A stretch of 17,729 nt of DNA, from NCBI GenBank assembly GCA_038231615.1, contig JBBRLA010000097.1:1-17729 (forward strand), read 5' to 3'. Of this stretch, positions 14,786 through 17,729 are shown one piece after another. Origin of the DNA: JBBRLA01 sp038231615. Its GTDB lineage: Bacteria; Myxococcota_A; Polyangia; Palsa-1104; JAEUJZ01. The number at the start of each line of letters is the position of its first letter. Positions within the stretch are counted from its first letter, which is position 1. A program made the translations under genes and the position numbers. Below the pieces are notes generated by a model. The model made no database searches. It saw only the letters and a list, made by a program, of their open reading frames with translations, and was not told where the DNA came from.

Positions 14786-15862
14786 TCAGTAGCCCAAGGG
14801 CGAGGTCAGCCCGGTGAAGTCGCCGATCACCTTGGCGTCATAAGGGGCGTTGAGCTGGCCGTCCCCGGAGCCGGCTACTGCCAGGGTGCCCTGGCTGAAG
14901 ACGATCTTGCCGGTGCTGTCGACCTCGATGACTTGATGGTTGTTCTGGTCGCTGATCAGCGTGTGCCCGTTGCGCAGGCGAACGGCGCGGGTGGGGTTGG
15001 GCTGGGCCACGCTCCCGGGACGGGCGTTGGTGACGAACTGGAAGCCCACCACCCCGCCGAAGGTGACCTCGACAATGCGGTTGGTGCCCGAGTCGGAGAT
15101 GAGGGTGTTGCCCCCGGGCAGCCGGCTGGCGAAGGCCGGGCCGTTCAGGGTGGCGGTGTCGGCCGGGGCACCGTACTGCCAGGCAATGTCCCCGCCGCGC
15201 GTGACCTCGATGACGCGGTTGTTGCTCTCGTCGGCGATGAGGATGTGCCCGTTGCGCAAAAGCTCGGCGCTGTTGGGGTTGTTGAGCTGGTTCTTGCCGG
15301 CGCCGGCAACGCCCGTGGTGCCGTACTGCCACACCACATGGCCGTCGTCGTTGACCTCGATAACGCGCTGGTTGCCCTGGTCGGTAATGAGAACGTGCCC
15401 GCCGGGCAGGTAGGTGGCGGCAACCGGGGCGTTGAGCTGGTTGGCGCCGCTGCCGGTGACCCCGGCCTGGCCATATTGCCAGACGATGCCGCCGTACTCA
15501 TCCACCAGCATCACGCGGTTGTCGGCGCAGCCGTCGGGGCAGCCCGGCTCGGCCCCCGCGGGCGCGCCGGTGCAGGAGATCAGCGTCAGGTCGCCGATGC
15601 GCTCGGCGTCGTTGGGGGCCACCACCGAGGCCCGTCCGGCGGTGCTGCCGCCGTCCCCGAAGTGCCAGACCACATTGTGGTGGGCATCGATCTCGATGAC
15701 GCGGTTGTTGAACTGATCGGCGATCAGAATGTGGCTCCTGCGGGAGGCGGCGGTCTCGTCGGCAGAGGTAGCCTCGGGTGCGGCGAGTTCGCCGCCACAG
15801 CCGATCGGCCCGGCGGACAGCGCCACCGTGAAGAGAGCGGAAAGCAGCAAAAAGGTGCGCAT
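14786..15862 (-). CDS. Six-bladed NHL-type beta-propeller lipoprotein
   Basis: The ATG at 15862 follows AAGGAGA and gives 358 residues; the frame is open to 16000 but the added residues are not protein-like. The signal peptide ends PIGC at Cys22, with Pro at -3, a slightly atypical lipobox. The mature protein is six repeats of about 50 residues, each with a core like GHxLIxDxxNxRVIEV followed by VWQYG. Copies include SHILIADQFNNRVIEID, GHVLITDQGNQRVIEV, GHILIADESNNRVIEV, GNTLISDSGTNRIVEV and GHTLISDQNNHQVIEV. Blade two is degenerate and carries an insertion with three cysteines, CTGAPAGAEPGCPDGC. NHL-type propellers bind proteins, peptides or ligands; some are lyases, but no catalytic residues are evident. 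It is preceded by the 343-base repeat-containing gap and a strong hairpin in its leader, and it converges with ppk. Confidence 0.88.
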   Translation of the reverse strand: MRTFLLLSALFTVALSAGPIGCGGELAAPEATSADETAASRRSHILIADQFNNRVIEIDAHHNVVWHFGDGGSTAGRASVVAPNDAERIGDLTLISCTGAPAGAEPGCPDGCADNRVMLVDEYGGIVWQYGQAGVTGSGANQLNAPVAATYLPGGHVLITDQGNQRVIEVNDDGHVVWQYGTTGVAGAGKNQLNNPNSAELLRNGHILIADESNNRVIEVTRGGDIAWQYGAPADTATLNGPAFASRLPGGNTLISDSGTNRIVEVTFGGVVGFQFVTNARPGSVAQPNPTRAVRLRNGHTLISDQNNHQVIEVDSTGKIVFSQGTLAVAGSGDGQLNAPYDAKVIGDFTGLTSPLGY

Positions 15863-15900
15863 AAGGTCTCCTTGGAAGAAGCTGGAAGGCGAACCGAGTA

Positions 15901-15930
15901 CCCGGCTGCTGGAACACCAGCCAAGCCGGG
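15901..15930. repeat. 30-base hairpin in the propeller gene leader
   Basis: CCCGGCTGCTGG pairs with CCAGC and AGCCGGG around an AACA loop, with a two-base CA bulge: twelve base pairs, mostly G-C. It lies 38 bases upstream of the ATG at 15862. No T-run follows on either strand, so it is more likely a leader RNA structure or a protein-binding site than a terminator. Confidence 0.55.
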
Positions 15931-15954
15931 ACAACCATGCGAGGGGACGGGGAC

Positions 15955-15964
15955 GGTATAATGG
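15955..15964 (+). promoter_or_regulatory. TATAAT-containing promoter-like site facing right
   Basis: GGTATAATGG is identical to the string at 6641-6650, which includes the extended -10 of the phosphatase-kinase operon. Here TG is missing before the hexamer and no -35 is seen. The only thing downstream on the plus strand is the tandem repeat, followed by a gene in antisense. It could drive a small or antisense RNA or be chance. Confidence 0.25.
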
Positions 15965-16027
15965 AACCACCCGCCTGGGCACAACACCCGGGCCTGGCAA
16001 CGACCGTTTCCCACATGGAAACGACCG

Positions 16028-16069
16028 CCCGTGTCGGCACTCGATTCACCCGTGTCGGCACTGGATTCG
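16028..16069. repeat. Tandem duplication, 2 x 21 bases
   Basis: CCCGTGTCGGCACTCGATTC plus one base (16028-16048) is followed directly by CCCGTGTCGGCACTGGATTC plus one base (16049-16069). The copies differ at the C/G in position 15 and at the last base. A unit length of two DNA turns would place protein sites on one face. No longer array is present. Confidence 0.7.
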
Positions 16070-16205
16070 CAGGCAGGCGGTCGTGCCATCGGTGTCCTGG
16101 TTGGTCAAGGGACGAATGGCCACCCCAGAGGCGCCGCCGCTACCAACCGGGCCACCTCACCACTCCCCCTGACCGTGGGCACCCTGGACGCCGCCCAGCC
16201 CCTTC

Positions 16206-17285
16206 CTACGGGGCCTCCGGGTGACCATCCTCGAACGCGGCCTGCTTGCGCTCGTTGAACTGCCCCACCCCCCGCATAGCGTCCTGATAGGACGATGTGT
16301 AATCGATGCTGAGGACGACGAGTCCCAGGAGGCCGCTTAGCAAAAGGGGCCAGTCTCCGCTCCACGTCAGGTCCTGTCCCCGGTCAATCGCAATGGCGCT
16401 GGGGGCGATGATCATCGCGGCCGCGCCGAGTGCAACGCCGAGGCGGGCGGCGCCGTTCTTGTACTCGCCGACGTACATCTGTGCGAGGCCCGGCACAAGA
16501 GAAAAGCCGGTCGCCTTGTCCTTGGACTTCCAGGGGACCGCCTTGGCCTCTCTGGAGAGGTGGGCCAGGGGCGAGCCGGGGTAGTCCTTCATGAGGAGGT
16601 TGAATGCCTCATCGCCCGACTTGCGGGGAAAGCCGCTGACCGCCGTGCTGCGGTAGGCCCACCCGAGGCGATACAGCGTCAGGGGCCGCAGGGCGGTCTT
16701 GGGGTGTTGAACGAGCAGCGTCTCCCAGAGGTGGACTGCGCCGTCGTAGCTCCTCAGGCGCAGATCGACCAGGTCCACGGACCCGGCCAGCGACTGGAGG
16801 GCGGGGAAATCCGTGATGGCGGCGGCGGCCAGGGCCAAGTAGCTCAAGAGCCCATGCGGCGGAAACGCGAAGCGGTATTGATAGAAGCCTTCGGCCTGCA
16901 TGAAAAGCCAGCGTTCGGCCTCGGTTGGACTGTCCAGATCCACGCCATGGGCCGGGGCGGCTGCATCCGCGGCAAGGATCGGCCGTTGCGCGGCATGCTC
17001 GATCTGATAGGCGACGTCATCCGCGAACTCGGACGACAGGCCCCGTTGTCGGGCGTCACGATACGCTTGTGCAGCCAGTTCAACGGCTGAGACTGACCCG
17101 AAGTGAGGCGTCGGCGCAGAGCGGTCCGCCAAGCCGACAAGGTGGGCGGTCCTGATGATCCGCTGCTCGGCACGGAGGAAGGTAGTATCCCTGGGGCCAA
17201 TGGCCAATCGGGACGAGGAACAGCCGGCAGCATAGGCGAGCAGAAGGATGCCGAAAAGAAGAGCACAGCGTCTCATGGAGGCCAT
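16206..17285 (-). CDS. Lipoprotein with TPR-like repeats and two C-terminal membrane helices
   Basis: The product has 359 residues from the ATG at 17285; the Met four codons later (17276) is an equally possible start, and neither has a clear Shine-Dalgarno sequence. The signal peptide ends AYAAGC (Cys22), a good lipobox. Residues about 80-250 are helical, with TPR/YfiO-like features such as LWETLLVQHPKTALRPLTLYRLGWAY and AFNLLMKDYPGSPLA. From about 257, SLVPGLAQMYVGEYKNGAARLG leads into two hydrophobic helices (about 277-297 and 308-326), a pattern seen in DUF5683-like membrane tails. A lipoprotein that also has transmembrane helices should stay in the inner membrane, which is unusual. The role is unknown; an assembly or scaffolding part is a reasonable guess. 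A possible minus-strand -10, TATACT, lies at 17318-17323. Confidence 0.8.
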   Translation of the reverse strand: MASMRRCALLFGILLLAYAAGCSSSRLAIGPRDTTFLRAEQRIIRTAHLVGLADRSAPTPHFGSVSAVELAAQAYRDARQRGLSSEFADDVAYQIEHAAQRPILAADAAAPAHGVDLDSPTEAERWLFMQAEGFYQYRFAFPPHGLLSYLALAAAAITDFPALQSLAGSVDLVDLRLRSYDGAVHLWETLLVQHPKTALRPLTLYRLGWAYRSTAVSGFPRKSGDEAFNLLMKDYPGSPLAHLSREAKAVPWKSKDKATGFSLVPGLAQMYVGEYKNGAARLGVALGAAAMIIAPSAIAIDRGQDLTWSGDWPLLLSGLLGLVVLSIDYTSSYQDAMRGVGQFNERKQAAFEDGHPEAP

Positions 17286-17403
17286 GCGGGTCGTATATCA
17301 CGACGGTTGACGACTGTAGTATAGGTCGGGCTCGCTTTCTCGCTGACGCGCTTTTTGCCGCCCTGGCGCAAGTGGATGTCAGAAGGACCCCCTGTGGCCT
17401 TGC

Positions 17404-17729
17404 TTACTCGTCGTCATCCTCCGGTTCTCCGTCATTGTCCTCGCCGCCGACGTAGCGGAAGGTCTCGCCGCGGACGTCGAGGATGCTGGGGCGGAAATTC
17501 GTCACCACCGCCCGCTGTGTCAGCGCCGGGTGGTTGGCGCGCGAGGCCCCGATCAGCCCCTGCCCATCCTTCAACGTGCGCACCTCGTCGTGGTAGCTGA
17601 TGTCGTGCAGCACTCCGAAGCGCCGCTTGGCCGCGCGGAATTCGTCCTCGCTGTCGGTGCTCATGTGGATCACCACGGTGGCCTGGGGCGCCACGCCCTT
17701 GGGGATGTCGGTGGCCCGCTGCGCCGCCA
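17404..17729 (-). CDS. Unrecognised protein with acidic C-terminus, N-terminus outside the window
   Basis: The frame runs open from the right edge to the TAA-type stop at 17404, so at least 107 residues of the C-terminal part are present. A GTG at 17694 could serve as a start, but the frame continues upstream (AAQRATDIPKG) with no Shine-Dalgarno sequence before the GTG, so the gene probably begins beyond the window. Visible features are ATVVIHMSTDSEDEFRAAK, RRFGVLHDISYHDEV, ALTQRAVVTNFRPSILDV and a terminal run rich in Asp and Glu (GGEDNDGEPEDDDE). The alternation of short hydrophobic strands suggests a beta-rich fold. I do not recognise a family. It is followed by a 118-base gap before the next leftward gene, so they may or may not share a transcript. 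Confidence 0.65.
   Translation of the reverse strand, partial: AAQRATDIPKGVAPQATVVIHMSTDSEDEFRAAKRRFGVLHDISYHDEVRTLKDGQGLIGASRANHPALTQRAVVTNFRPSILDVRGETFRYVGGEDNDGEPEDDDE

Larger units (their letters stand above)
15863..16205. other. Gap without a protein gene, rich in repeats
   Basis: No frame in these 343 bases has protein-like composition or a Shine-Dalgarno-preceded start. The stretch holds a large hairpin (15901-15930), a plus-strand TATAAT (15957-15962), two tandem GGGGACG-like units just before it, and a 21-base tandem duplication (16028-16069). It must contain the promoter of the propeller gene. A small RNA on the plus strand is possible but unproven. Confidence 0.45.

Noticed and set aside
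14933..15961. 342-codon plus-strand frame antisense to the NHL propeller gene
   Set aside because: Its apparent repeats mirror the propeller repeats; no ribosome binding site and shadow composition.
15724..16089. Minus-strand frame translating the tandem repeat as ESSADTG twice
   Set aside because: No Shine-Dalgarno sequence, overlaps the propeller gene start, and the rest of the product is not protein-like; the repeat is better treated as non-coding DNA.
1..17729. CRISPR array, transposase, integrase, tRNA or defence-gene cassette
   Set aside because: No regularly spaced repeats, no recognisable mobile-element protein, and no tRNA-like cloverleaf were found on either strand.

Overview
The window is high-GC, densely packed bacterial DNA with no rRNA, tRNA, CRISPR array, insertion sequence or prophage gene that I can see. 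Several traits suggest a myxobacterium-like (Myxococcota / former Deltaproteobacteria) chromosome: many Sec-exported lipoproteins with C-terminal propeller or carbohydrate-binding domains, a membrane-anchored Ser/Thr kinase with DWG in place of DFG, and an IF3 with a long Ala/Pro-rich C-terminal tail like that of Myxococcus Dsg. The phylum call is an inference; no rRNA is present to test it.

Layout. At the left edge is a truncated, exported protein of unknown function (1-793, minus). It diverges from a secreted PQQ-like beta-propeller protein (926-2686, plus), which converges on a small cupredoxin lipoprotein (2705-3136, minus). After a 315-base gap comes a 615-residue lipoprotein made of an unrecognised extracellular domain, a fibronectin type III domain and a carbohydrate-binding-like domain (3452-5299, minus). 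A 421-base, comparatively AT-rich intergenic region rich in inverted repeats separates it from infC (5721-6515, plus). infC has no ATG, GTG or well-spaced TTG start and most probably begins at AUU. It stands alone, without thrS upstream or rpmI-rplT downstream. Next is a two-gene plus-strand operon: an exported App1/DUF2183-type phosphatase (6702-7676) and a Ser/Thr kinase with about six C-terminal membrane helices (7676-9658), with stop and start codons overlapping in TGATG. A MaoC-like hydratase (9630-10088, minus) overlaps the 3' end of the kinase gene and diverges from a short-chain dehydrogenase (10136-10993, plus). A phosphoesterase-family lipoprotein (11035-12465, minus) diverges from polyphosphate kinase ppk (12599-14779, plus). 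ppk converges on a six-bladed NHL-type propeller lipoprotein (14786-15862, minus). A 343-base non-coding gap with a strong hairpin and a 21-base tandem repeat follows. Last come a lipoprotein with TPR-like repeats and two predicted C-terminal membrane helices (16206-17285, minus) and the C-terminal part of an unrecognised acidic-tailed protein (17404-17729, minus).

How they may work together. Two themes recur. One is the cell envelope: seven or eight of the fourteen genes carry a signal peptide or lipobox. The other is phosphate: App1-like phosphatase, phosphoesterase/phospholipase C-like lipoprotein and ppk lie within about 8 kb, and a signalling kinase is translationally coupled to the first. 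I see no single new multi-gene defence or mobile system. The points that best repay a second look are the AUU-started solitary infC with its structured leader, the exported-phosphatase/kinase pair, the unclassified lipoprotein domains, and the left-edge protein.
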